Source of the DNA: Hyphomicrobiales bacterium
GTDB taxonomy: Bacteria > Pseudomonadota > Alphaproteobacteria > Rhizobiales > Methyloligellaceae
Reading direction: 5' to 3'
DNA length: 48,248 nt
Assembly (NCBI GenBank): GCA_021775525.1
Contig: JAJFHQ010000045.1
Location: forward strand, 1-48,248
In this document: positions 42,090-48,248 of the stretch, piece after piece
How the letters are laid out: every line of letters begins with the position of its first letter
Position numbering within the stretch: the first letter of the stretch is position 1
Translations under genes and position numbers: made by a program
The notes under the pieces: generated by a model
The model's input: the letters and a program-made list of their open reading frames with translations, nothing else
Databases searched by the model: none
What the model was told of the DNA's origin: nothing

Positions 42090-43312
42090 CAGCTGCCCAG
42101 TTCCGCATCTTCCAGTTCAGCATTCAGTTTTAAACCGCGCTTCCTGGCGGCAGCTGACAAAAATCCTGATACGGCGTCTGCCAACTCAGGTTCATCCAGC
42201 AGAAAGGCATCATGTCCCTTGTCAGTCTCTATCTCGACGAAGCTGACATTGGCTGCAACCGCGTTAAGCGCCTGTACGACCGTGCGGGTCTCTTCCGTTG
42301 GAAACAGCCAATCGCTGGTGAATGAGACACAGCAAAAGCGCGTTGGGGTGCCCTCGAACGCTTTCGACAACTCACCGTCATGATCAGCCGCAAGGTCAAA
42401 ATAATCCATGGCGCGGGTCATGTAGAGATAGCTGTTGGGGTCAAACCGATCGACAAAGGTATAACCCTGGTGGCGCAGGTAGCTCTCGACTTGGAAGTCG
42501 GCATCGAAACCGAATGAAATCTTTTCACGGTCCTGCAGGTTGCGCCCGAATTTCCGGTGAAGAGCATCGTCCGAGAGATAGGTGATATGCGCCGCCATGC
42601 GCGCGACCGCCAGGCCCTTGCGCGGCATCTTGCCTTCATCAATATAACGCCCGCCGCACCATTCAGGGTCGGCCATGACCGCCTGGCGCCCTACTTCGTG
42701 AAAGGCAATATTCTGCGACGAATGGCGCGCCCCGGTGGCAATTGGGATGGCTGAGAACACGCGCTCTTTATAGGAGGCCGCCCACTCCAGCACTTGCATG
42801 CCGCCCATGGAGCCGCCCACAACGCTGAAAAGTTGATCAACACCCAGGTGATCGAGCAGCCGGGCCTCGGCACGCACCATGTCGGAGATGGTGATGACCG
42901 GAAAGTCCAGCCCGTAGGGCTTGCCCGTTTCCGGGTTCTCAGACATGGGACCGGTGGAGCCCATGCACCCGCCCACATGGTTGGCGCAAATGACGAAAAA
43001 CCTGTCCGTATCGATTGGCTTGCCCGGGCCGACCATGATCTCCCACCAACCGGGCTTGTCCGTAACCGGATGGATATTGGCAACATGCTGGTCGCCAGTG
43101 AGCGCATGGCAGATGAGGATTGCATTTGAGGCGTCTTTGTTTAGCTCGCCATAGGTCTGGTAGGCCAGGGAGAAGGGACCGAGCGGCGTACCGCAATCAA
43201 GCTCAAGCGGCTCGTCGGCGGGGAACGTTATAACATGTCCCTCGACTTCGCGAGCTTTCGAGCGCAACTGGGCGCCTGATTGCCTGTTCGTAGTTTGATC
43301 CACCTGACCCAT
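42089..43312 (-). CDS. metX: Homoserine O-acetyltransferase MetX
   Basis: This 407-residue alpha/beta hydrolase-fold acyltransferase commits homoserine to methionine synthesis. The nucleophile Ser is in [15 protein letters not shown] (near 160) and the His in [13 protein letters not shown] (near 370). [10 protein letters not shown] and [11 protein letters not shown] are also typical. I start at ATG 43312: the longer TTG start at 43348 would lie inside the T-tail of the riboswitch terminator. Transcription is predicted to stop in the leader when S-adenosylmethionine is plentiful. Some MetX proteins use succinyl-CoA instead; this cannot be decided by eye. Confidence 0.95.
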   Translation of the reverse strand: MGQVDQTTNRQSGAQLRSKAREVEGHVITFPADEPLELDCGTPLGPFSLAYQTYGELNKDASNAILICHALTGDQHVANIHPVTDKPGWWEIMVGPGKPIDTDRFFVICANHVGGCMGSTGPMSENPETGKPYGLDFPVITISDMVRAEARLLDHLGVDQLFSVVGGSMGGMQVLEWAASYKERVFSAIPIATGARHSSQNIAFHEVGRQAVMADPEWCGGRYIDEGKMPRKGLAVARMAAHITYLSDDALHRKFGRNLQDREKISFGFDADFQVESYLRHQGYTFVDRFDPNSYLYMTRAMDYFDLAADHDGELSKAFEGTPTRFCCVSFTSDWLFPTEETRTVVQALNAVAANVSFVEIETDKGHDAFLLDEPELADAVSGFLSAAARKRGLKLNAELEDAELGS

Positions 43313-43346
43313 CCGCGCCTCATGGCCCTGAGGCCAGAGATCCAAC

Positions 43347-43380
43347 AAAAAACCCGGCCGGGCGATGCGCCTAGACCGGG
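43347..43380 (-). terminator. Intrinsic terminator of the metX leader (SAM-II expression platform)
   Basis: On the minus strand a GC-rich hairpin (CCCGGTCTAGGCG pairing with CGCCCGGCCGGG across a 3-nt loop, with a small internal mismatch) runs directly into six T at 43352-43347. It lies 10 nt after the aptamer and 34 nt before the metX ATG. This placement is that of a riboswitch-controlled attenuator. Confidence 0.85.
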
Positions 43381-43390
43381 GGTCAAATCT

Positions 43391-43452
43391 CCGCGGCCTT
43401 TTAGCGACTTTTTTAAAGTGGCTGCAAGCCGGCCGGCCAAATCACCACTTGA
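43391..43452 (-). ncRNA. SAM-II riboswitch aptamer (metA motif) upstream of metX
   Basis: The minus strand carries the SAM-II consensus: AAGTGGTGATTTGGCC, then GGCTTGCAGCCACT, then AAGTCGCTAAAAGGCC. P1 is formed by GTGG (43448-43445) with CCAC. The pseudoknot pairs the loop GGCC at 43435-43438 with the 3' GGCC at 43395-43398, and TGATTTG plus GCTAAAAGG hold the ligand-binding core. The position is immediately before a terminator and metX. SAM binding is predicted to reduce metX-metW expression. The class is typical of alphaproteobacteria, which supports the taxonomic call. Confidence 0.93.
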
Positions 43453-43456
43453 GGCG

Positions 43457-43486
43457 ATTTAACACGGCTTTTCTTATCGCGGTCAA
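43457..43486 (-). promoter_or_regulatory. Predicted sigma-70-type promoter of metX-metW
   Basis: On the minus strand TTGACC (43486-43481) and TTAAAT (43462-43457) are separated by 18 nt. A start of transcription about 7 nt downstream would fall near 43450, exactly at the 5' edge of the SAM-II aptamer. This agreement strengthens both calls. Confidence 0.65.
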
Positions 43487-43585
43487 GTGGGCGTTGGGTG
43501 TTGGGGTTAAGGAGTATGCAGAACTTTCCTTTGATTTCGCACCGTCTCCAGCCTATTCAAAAGGCCGCGCGCAAGGAGTAGACCC

Positions 43586-44698
43586 GTGAGCGAGAAAACC
43601 ACACCGACGCCCCGCCCCGGCATCTTGGACATCACGCCCTATGTGCCGGGCAAGAGCAAGGCTGCCAGCGGCAGCCCGGTGATCAAATTGTCGTCCAACG
43701 AAACCCCTCTGGGCCCCAGCCCGAAGGCGCTTGCCGCCTATAGCGCGGCGTCAACGCTTGAACGCTACCCGGACGGGCAGGCTACAGAGTTGCGCCAGGC
43801 CATCGCCGACGCATACGGGCTGAACCCGGAACGGATCGTCTGCGGCGCGGGGTCAGATGAAGTTTTGAATCTTCTGGCGCAGGGTTATCTGGGGGAGGGT
43901 GACGAGGCGATTTACACCGAACACGGCTTCTTGGTGTATCGCACCGCCATCCTCGCCAATGGTGCAACGCCGGTCATCGCGCCAGAGGCAGACAATTGCG
44001 CCGATGTGGACGCGATCCTTAATCTGGCAAGTGTAAAAACCAAAATTGTATTTCTCGCCAATCCGAACAACCCGACCGGAACCTACCTGCCGTTCGACGA
44101 GTTGCAGCGCCTGCGCGCCGGGCTGCCAGATCATGTAATTCTCGTGCTCGACGCGGCCTATGCGGAATATGTGAAACGCAACGATTACGAGGCCGGCCTG
44201 GAACTGGTTGCGACCACCGCCAATACCGTGATGACGCGCACCTTCTCAAAAGTGTACGGCCTTGCCGCCCTGCGAATCGGATGGTGCTACGCACCGGCTG
44301 CCATTGCCGATGTGCTAAACCGCATCCGCGGGCCATTTAACGTGTCCACTCCCGCCATTGCAGCCGCTGTCGCCGCAATCAAGGATGGTACACATATGGA
44401 CAAGGCCGTCGCGCATAATGACAAATGGCTGGCATGGCTGATGGAAAAAATCGAAGCGATAGGGCTTGAAGTCACACCAAGCGTGGCGAATTTCATCCTC
44501 ATTCATTTTCCCGATACCAAAGGCCTGACAGCCGCCGATGCAGACGCCGCACTCTGCGCTAAGGGCATCCTGCTGCGCCGCGTGGATGGTTATGGATTTC
44601 CCAATGCGCTGCGCATGACGGTGGGTAGCGAAGATGAAAACCGCCAGACCGTCACAGCACTGCAAGCCTTTATGGACTCAGACAGGAGCGCGTCATGA
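43586..44698 (+). CDS. hisC: Histidinol-phosphate/aromatic aminotransferase
   Basis: This 370-residue PLP enzyme of fold type I has [19 protein letters not shown] at about residues 33-51 and [12 protein letters not shown] near 153. The PLP-binding Asp-x-x-Tyr is in LDAAYAEYV near 191, and the Schiff-base Lys is in [16 protein letters not shown] near 218. It starts at GTG 43586 with AAGGAG upstream. Because it overlaps tyrA by 4 nt (ATGA), its main role is probably transamination in tyrosine/phenylalanine synthesis, with histidinol phosphate as a possible second substrate. It is divergent from metX. Confidence 0.93.
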   Translation: MSEKTTPTPRPGILDITPYVPGKSKAASGSPVIKLSSNETPLGPSPKALAAYSAASTLERYPDGQATELRQAIADAYGLNPERIVCGAGSDEVLNLLAQGYLGEGDEAIYTEHGFLVYRTAILANGATPVIAPEADNCADVDAILNLASVKTKIVFLANPNNPTGTYLPFDELQRLRAGLPDHVILVLDAAYAEYVKRNDYEAGLELVATTANTVMTRTFSKVYGLAALRIGWCYAPAAIADVLNRIRGPFNVSTPAIAAAVAAIKDGTHMDKAVAHNDKWLAWLMEKIEAIGLEVTPSVANFILIHFPDTKGLTAADADAALCAKGILLRRVDGYGFPNALRMTVGSEDENRQTVTALQAFMDSDRSAS

Positions 44699-45630
44699 GC
44701 ACGCCCCTGTTCAACCGCGTTGCCCTTGTCGGCCTCGGACTGATTGGCTCCTCCATTGCCCATGCGGCACGGGCCAAGGGCGCGGCAAAGGAGATCGTCG
44801 GCACGGCGCGCTCTGACAAAACCCGCGCACGGGTTAAAGAGCTCGGTTTTCTCGACCAGGTCATGGAGAGTTCCGCAGAAGCAGTCTCGGGCGCTGATCT
44901 CGTCATCATCTGTGTGCCCGTTTGTGCCAGCGGGGCAGTAGCACGCGAGATTGGCACGCACCTCTCGCCCGGTGCCATCGTCACGGATGTGGGCTCCGTA
45001 AAAGGCAGCGTGGTGTCAGAGGTTGAACCACATATCCCTGAAAGGTGTTATTTCGTTGCTGGTCACCCGGTCGCGGGCACGGAACATTCCGGCCCCGATT
45101 CCGGCTTCGCTGAGCTGTTCGAGGGGCGCTGGTGCATCCTCACCCCCGCCGCGAAGGCATCACCTGAAGCAACAGAGAAGCTTCGCGCCTTCTGGAGCAT
45201 GCTCGGGTCCAATGTCGATGTCATGGACCCGGAACACCATGACCTCGTGCTGGCCATCACCAGTCATATCCCGCATCTCATTGCCTACAATATCGTCGGG
45301 ACAGTCGCCGACCTGGAAACAGACACCCGCTCGGAAGTCATCAAATATTCCGCCAGCGGATTTCGTGATTTCACCCGCATTGCCGCGTCAGATCCGGCCA
45401 TGTGGCGCGATGTGTTCCTGTCGAACAAGGACGCCGTGCTGGAAATGCTGGGGCGGTTTTCAGAAGACCTGTCCGGGCTTCAACGCGCAATCCGGCGCGG
45501 AGATGGTGACGCTCTGGAGCAACTCTTCACCCGCACCCGCAATATTCGCCGCAATATCATCGAAGCCGGTCAGGAGACGGAAAAGGCTGATTTTGGACGT
45601 ATAGAGACCATTCCTTCCAAAAAGGATTAG
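44695..45630 (+). CDS. tyrA: Prephenate/arogenate (cyclohexadienyl) dehydrogenase
   Basis: This 311-residue enzyme oxidatively decarboxylates prephenate or arogenate towards tyrosine. The NAD fold [21 protein letters not shown] is at 8-28, the active-site [14 protein letters not shown] near 123-136 and the His-containing [12 protein letters not shown] near 190-201. There is no fused chorismate mutase and no ACT domain. Translation is coupled to hisC by the ATGA overlap. Whether it prefers prephenate or arogenate cannot be told. Confidence 0.95.
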   Translation: MSTPLFNRVALVGLGLIGSSIAHAARAKGAAKEIVGTARSDKTRARVKELGFLDQVMESSAEAVSGADLVIICVPVCASGAVAREIGTHLSPGAIVTDVGSVKGSVVSEVEPHIPERCYFVAGHPVAGTEHSGPDSGFAELFEGRWCILTPAAKASPEATEKLRAFWSMLGSNVDVMDPEHHDLVLAITSHIPHLIAYNIVGTVADLETDTRSEVIKYSASGFRDFTRIAASDPAMWRDVFLSNKDAVLEMLGRFSEDLSGLQRAIRRGDGDALEQLFTRTRNIRRNIIEAGQETEKADFGRIETIPSKKD

Positions 45631-45714
45631 GTCTTTTATCGACTATTCGGGTTGATTGAGCCGTACCAGATTCAGCACGCTGTTAAAGGGTCAATATGAC
45701 CGTGGGAGCCGAAC

Positions 45715-46236
45715 TTGTCTGATCTTTGGGTCTTCGGATACGGGTCGCTGATGTGGCGACCGGGCTTTGAACATACGGAGCGCCAGCCTGCACTGCTGCG
45801 CGGAGCGCACCGGTCGCTGTGCGTGTATTCCTGGGTGCATCGAGGCACAGAAGATCAGCCCGGGTTGGTGCTGGGCCTGGATACCGGAGGCTCCTGCCGG
45901 GGCATAGCTTTCCGCGTCACTTCCACGTCCGCCGATGCAACCATCGATTATCTGCGCGGCCGCGAACAGGTGACCATGGTCTACCGCGAGGCCTTACGCT
46001 CCATTCGGCTTCTGGACGGGACGGACCGCAAGGTTCGGGCTGTATGTTTCCTGGTTGACCGAGAGCATCCCCAGTATGCCGGCCGCCTGCCGGTTACAAA
46101 AAAGGCCGAGCTCGTGGCCCACGGTCACGGGCAGTCCGGTGACAATGTGGAATATGTGGCCAACACGCTCTCCCATCTCGATGAAATGGGGCTGCGGGAA
46201 AACGAACTGCAGCAGGTCATGGCGCAGCTCGGCTGA
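45715..46236 (+). CDS. Gamma-glutamylcyclotransferase (ChaC type)
   Basis: This 173-residue protein splits gamma-glutamyl compounds, glutathione in the ChaC branch, giving 5-oxoproline. The substrate loop VFGYGSLMWRPGFE is at residues 6-19, followed by GAHRSLCVYSWVHRGT. The catalytic Glu is probably that of LRGREQVTMVYRE (near 85), and the late segment GDNVEYVANTLSHL matches ChaC. It starts at TTG 45715, with GGGAG 7 nt upstream; there is no in-frame ATG nearby. It lies 84 nt after tyrA and is probably a separate transcript. Confidence 0.9.
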   Translation: MSDLWVFGYGSLMWRPGFEHTERQPALLRGAHRSLCVYSWVHRGTEDQPGLVLGLDTGGSCRGIAFRVTSTSADATIDYLRGREQVTMVYREALRSIRLLDGTDRKVRAVCFLVDREHPQYAGRLPVTKKAELVAHGHGQSGDNVEYVANTLSHLDEMGLRENELQQVMAQLG

Positions 46237-46297
46237 GGGCACCCGATATAGGCTCAGTTAGAATGAAAATAGCTTGGGAATTTTTTGTTCGAGCCTA

Positions 46298-46753
46298 TCA
46301 GGCGCAGGCGGCTTCAGGCTCGTCATTGGCCGGGGTAAAGGTGCGCGACGGGGCCGTGCGTCCCAGTTGGCGTGAAGACAAATCCGCTTCGGCGCTGGCG
46401 CGCTCTCGAACCGTTTCAGACAGGAAGTGAATGTGAATCTCGTTGGCCCCGAGCAAGGCTGCCTTGCGGCGCAGATGCGCAAGGTTGAGGCTGTCAGCAT
46501 CAGAGACCGTCTGGCCGATATCGAGAGGACGGCGTGTACCGTCGCGGTCGCACTGCACCAGGATATAATTGACCTTTGGCATCAGCGGGCAATCAAACAG
46601 CGGAAATACCGTGTGCAGGTAGCGCTGGCCGGATGCGCCGCGCCAATAGTGGAACGGTTGGGTGACTTGCGCCTCGCGGCACACCAGCGCCGGCTCATTG
46701 GCCGGTATGGGCGCATTGCCCTCATTTGCCGCTGTTATGGTCATCATCATCAT
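46298..46753 (-). CDS. Conserved hypothetical protein
   Basis: This 151-residue soluble protein has a conserved-looking core: GQRYLHTVFPLFDCPLMPKVNYILVQ (about 42-67), then RPLDIGQT and SLNLAHLRRKAALLGANEIHIHFLSETVRERASAEADL (about 88-126). Similar cores occur in alphaproteobacterial hypothetical proteins, from memory. The reading starts with four ATGs in a row (46753 to 46742), so the exact start is open. The tail after residue 127 looks disordered. No function can be assigned. It is alone on its strand, converging on the ChaC gene. Confidence 0.7.
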   Translation of the reverse strand: MMMMTITAANEGNAPIPANEPALVCREAQVTQPFHYWRGASGQRYLHTVFPLFDCPLMPKVNYILVQCDRDGTRRPLDIGQTVSDADSLNLAHLRRKAALLGANEIHIHFLSETVRERASAEADLSSRQLGRTAPSRTFTPANDEPEAACA

Positions 46754-46916
46754 GCGTCAGACTGATTCGTTTTCGGTAACCCTGAGATGGGGTCGATATG
46801 AAGAATTTCAAGCGGAATTGTGACGATTGAAACACGAAGAAGAACAAATATAGAACATTCGAGTCCATCCTGTCAAATCTTCAGGCAATCGTCCATTTAT
46901 TGATAAGGTAACGATC

Positions 46917-47360
46917 ATGTCAGACACCCATCCAAACATTCGCAAAATGAACACGGACGATGTAGAGGCCATCATGCCTCTCATGATCCAACTCGGTTAT
47001 GAGGTGAATATCGGCGAATTGAAGAGCCGTTTAGAGGCCATAGGCGCAATGGCGGGACACAATATACTGGTGGCAGAAATTGACGGGCACCTTGCCGGTT
47101 TTTGTCACATGTTTGCCCGCCCGGCCCTGGAAAAACCGCCGGAGGCCATCCTGCTGTCCCTCATTGTCGATGCGGAGTATCGGGAGGACGGAATTGGCCG
47201 CGCGCTGGTCGATGCCGTGGAAGCCTGGGCGAAGGGCGAGAATTATTCTTCCGTTTCGCTGTCGTCGCAGGTGGATCGAGAAGATGCGCACGCTTTTTAT
47301 GCCAATCTCGGCTATGAAACTGTTGCAACCTCCAGCCTTCTCCGCAAATGGCTGGCCTGA
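46917..47360 (+). CDS. GNAT family N-acetyltransferase
   Basis: This 147-residue acetyl-CoA-dependent acetyltransferase has IRKMNTDDVEAIMPLMIQLG at the start, the strand before the CoA loop ILLSLIVDAEYREDGIGRALVDAVEAWA (about 80-107), in which REDGIGRAL is the Gln/Arg-x-x-Gly-x-Gly/Ala motif, and DAHAFYANLGYE near 123. The substrate is unknown. It precedes a second GNAT gene and an acyl carrier protein gene in the same direction, with overlapping or closely spaced ends. Confidence 0.9.
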   Translation: MSDTHPNIRKMNTDDVEAIMPLMIQLGYEVNIGELKSRLEAIGAMAGHNILVAEIDGHLAGFCHMFARPALEKPPEAILLSLIVDAEYREDGIGRALVDAVEAWAKGENYSSVSLSSQVDREDAHAFYANLGYETVATSSLLRKWLA

Positions 47361-47386
47361 AAACCGTATTCCCCGAACCGGTCCTG

Positions 47387-47962
47387 ATGAACACTTTCCC
47401 CACTTCAGCGCCCATCAAGATTGTGACCGAGCGTTTTGAACTTCGCTCGCTCACGGCCGCGGACATTTCCCCGCGCTGGATCGCGTGGCTGAATGATCCG
47501 GAAGTTCTTGTCCCCCTCAATGCGCCGCCCTGCAACCACACGGTCAAATCCCTCGCCAGCCAGCTCACCGGGTATGACAACTGGAACCATTATCATGTGG
47601 GCGTCTTCGATTTGGAAACGAAGCTGCAGATCGGCGTGCATGAGATGAACCTGAACCGCAAGGAACGCCTGCTGCAGACCAATGTGCTGATCGGCGAGAA
47701 GGAATGGTGGGGCAAGGACGTGGTGCTGGAAACACGTGGCGCGCTGCTCGATTATTTCTTCTTCGAGCAGAATATCGAAAAGGCCTATGGCATGCCGCTG
47801 GCGCGCAACTTTCCCATGCTCTTCAACTACAAGGCGCAAGGGTGGACGATGGACGAAATCATGCGGGAGCATCTTGTGTCGATCACGACGGGTGAAAAAC
47901 TGGACCAGTATCGCTTCGTCATGATGCGCGAGGATTGGGCACGGCTAAGAGGAAGGGACTGA
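47387..47962 (+). CDS. GNAT family N-acetyltransferase, RimJ/PseH-like
   Basis: This is about 191 residues. IVTERFELRSLTAADISPRWIAWLNDPEVLVPL is the usual beginning of the RimJ/RimL-like branch, which includes amino-sugar acetyltransferases such as PseH. YHVGVFDLETKLQIGVHEMNLN and LIGEKEWWGKDVVLETRGALLDYFFFEQNIEKAYG give the central beta-strands and CoA loop. An ATG at 47348 overlaps the upstream gene by 13 nt; neither start has a clear ribosome site, so the start is uncertain. The next gene, for an acyl carrier protein, starts 4 nt after its stop. Confidence 0.88.
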   Translation: MNTFPTSAPIKIVTERFELRSLTAADISPRWIAWLNDPEVLVPLNAPPCNHTVKSLASQLTGYDNWNHYHVGVFDLETKLQIGVHEMNLNRKERLLQTNVLIGEKEWWGKDVVLETRGALLDYFFFEQNIEKAYGMPLARNFPMLFNYKAQGWTMDEIMREHLVSITTGEKLDQYRFVMMREDWARLRGRD

Positions 47963-47966
47963 GGAC

Positions 47967-48203
47967 ATGTTCGGACAAAAACCCAATTCCTCGCCAGCAC
48001 CCGCCCTGATTGCCCGGGCACTGGGAATTGCTGCTAAAGACGTGCCGCCGGATGCCCGTCTCGATGAATGGAAGTTGTGGGACAGCTTCTCCCACGAGCA
48101 AATTCTCACAGAGCTGGAAAAGACGCTGGGGCGTAAACTTGACCCGGCGGAAGTGATCGAGATCGAAAGCGTTGAGGATATCGACAAAATCCTCAGCGCC
48201 TAG
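47967..48203 (+). CDS. Acyl carrier protein
   Basis: This 78-residue single-domain carrier protein has the phosphopantetheine-attachment Ser most likely in KLWDSFSHEQIL (Ser near residue 40; the typical motif is DSL, here DSF). The downstream helix pattern ELEKTLGRKLDPAEVIEIESVEDIDKIL is a good PP-binding fold. It is not beside fabF or fabD, so it is a specialised carrier, as in polysaccharide, lipid or amino-acid-activation clusters. GAGGA lies just before the ATG. It probably belongs to an operon with the two GNAT genes that continues to the right. Confidence 0.88.
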   Translation: MFGQKPNSSPAPALIARALGIAAKDVPPDARLDEWKLWDSFSHEQILTELEKTLGRKLDPAEVIEIESVEDIDKILSA

Positions 48204-48248
48204 AAGACTGCCACGCATCAAGCGTCACCATGTGAAGGCCAAGGGAAC

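Noticed and set aside
48193..48248. Possible end of a minus-strand gene overlapping the acyl carrier protein gene
   Set aside because: The reading is open to the window edge but is only about 18 codons with nothing recognisable.

Overview
The window looks like chromosomal DNA of a free-living, moderately high-G+C alphaproteobacterium, probably in or near the Hyphomicrobiales. The strongest taxonomic signals are a complete SAM-II riboswitch in front of metX, the metX-metW pair facing hisC-tyrA, the ispA / mtgA-rpmF neighbourhood, and phaR divergent from phaAB. I do not name a genus. There are no rRNA or tRNA genes, insertion sequences, integrases, phage genes or CRISPR arrays. Coding density is high; the least explained spacers are 13296-13536, 33415-33620 and 36087-36341.

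Region 1 (1-9600) is catabolic. It opens with the tail of a peptide-type ABC binding protein and its two permeases, closed by a strong terminator. On the minus strand follow an isocitrate-lyase/PEP-mutase superfamily lyase and a two-subunit aconitase-family hydro-lyase. A D-2-hydroxyacid dehydrogenase diverges from them, then come an AbrB-type membrane protein, a TauD-type dioxygenase, a short-chain dehydrogenase lacking the usual Ser-Tyr pair, and a dienelactone-hydrolase-family protein.

Region 2 (9694-14673) is the least understood. It holds a secreted-looking SprA-type putative metalloprotease (HEQAH) divergent from a tight three-gene set: a MotA/TolQ/ExbB-type proton channel, a single-pass protein with a large soluble domain, and a two-helix membrane protein. 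A PAP2 phosphatase and an unidentified exported, barrel-like protein follow. The three-gene set is my best candidate for an undescribed system.

Region 3 (14680-24433) is a second catabolic block: class II aldolase, enoyl-CoA-hydratase-like protein, type III CoA-transferase, SYLF protein, an oxaloacetate-decarboxylase-like enzyme and an aldehyde dehydrogenase on the minus strand. Divergent from it are a DUF4424 exported protein and a 42-residue membrane miniprotein. A photolyase and a beta-hydroxyacid-dehydrogenase-like protein complete it.

Region 4 (24484-36086) mixes a macrodomain protein, zinc uptake genes (znuC and znuB, split by two oppositely oriented genes), isoprenoid synthesis (ispG, ispA), peptidoglycan synthesis (mtgA), ribosomal protein L32, and an EAL protein with a dead GGDEF domain.

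Region 5 (35460-48248) is mainly core metabolism: phaR with phaAB for polyhydroxybutyrate, an EamA exporter, gloB, metW-metX under SAM-II control, hisC-tyrA for aromatic amino acids, and a ChaC-type cyclotransferase. It ends in two GNAT acetyltransferases and an acyl carrier protein, probably the start of a cluster that continues outside the window.
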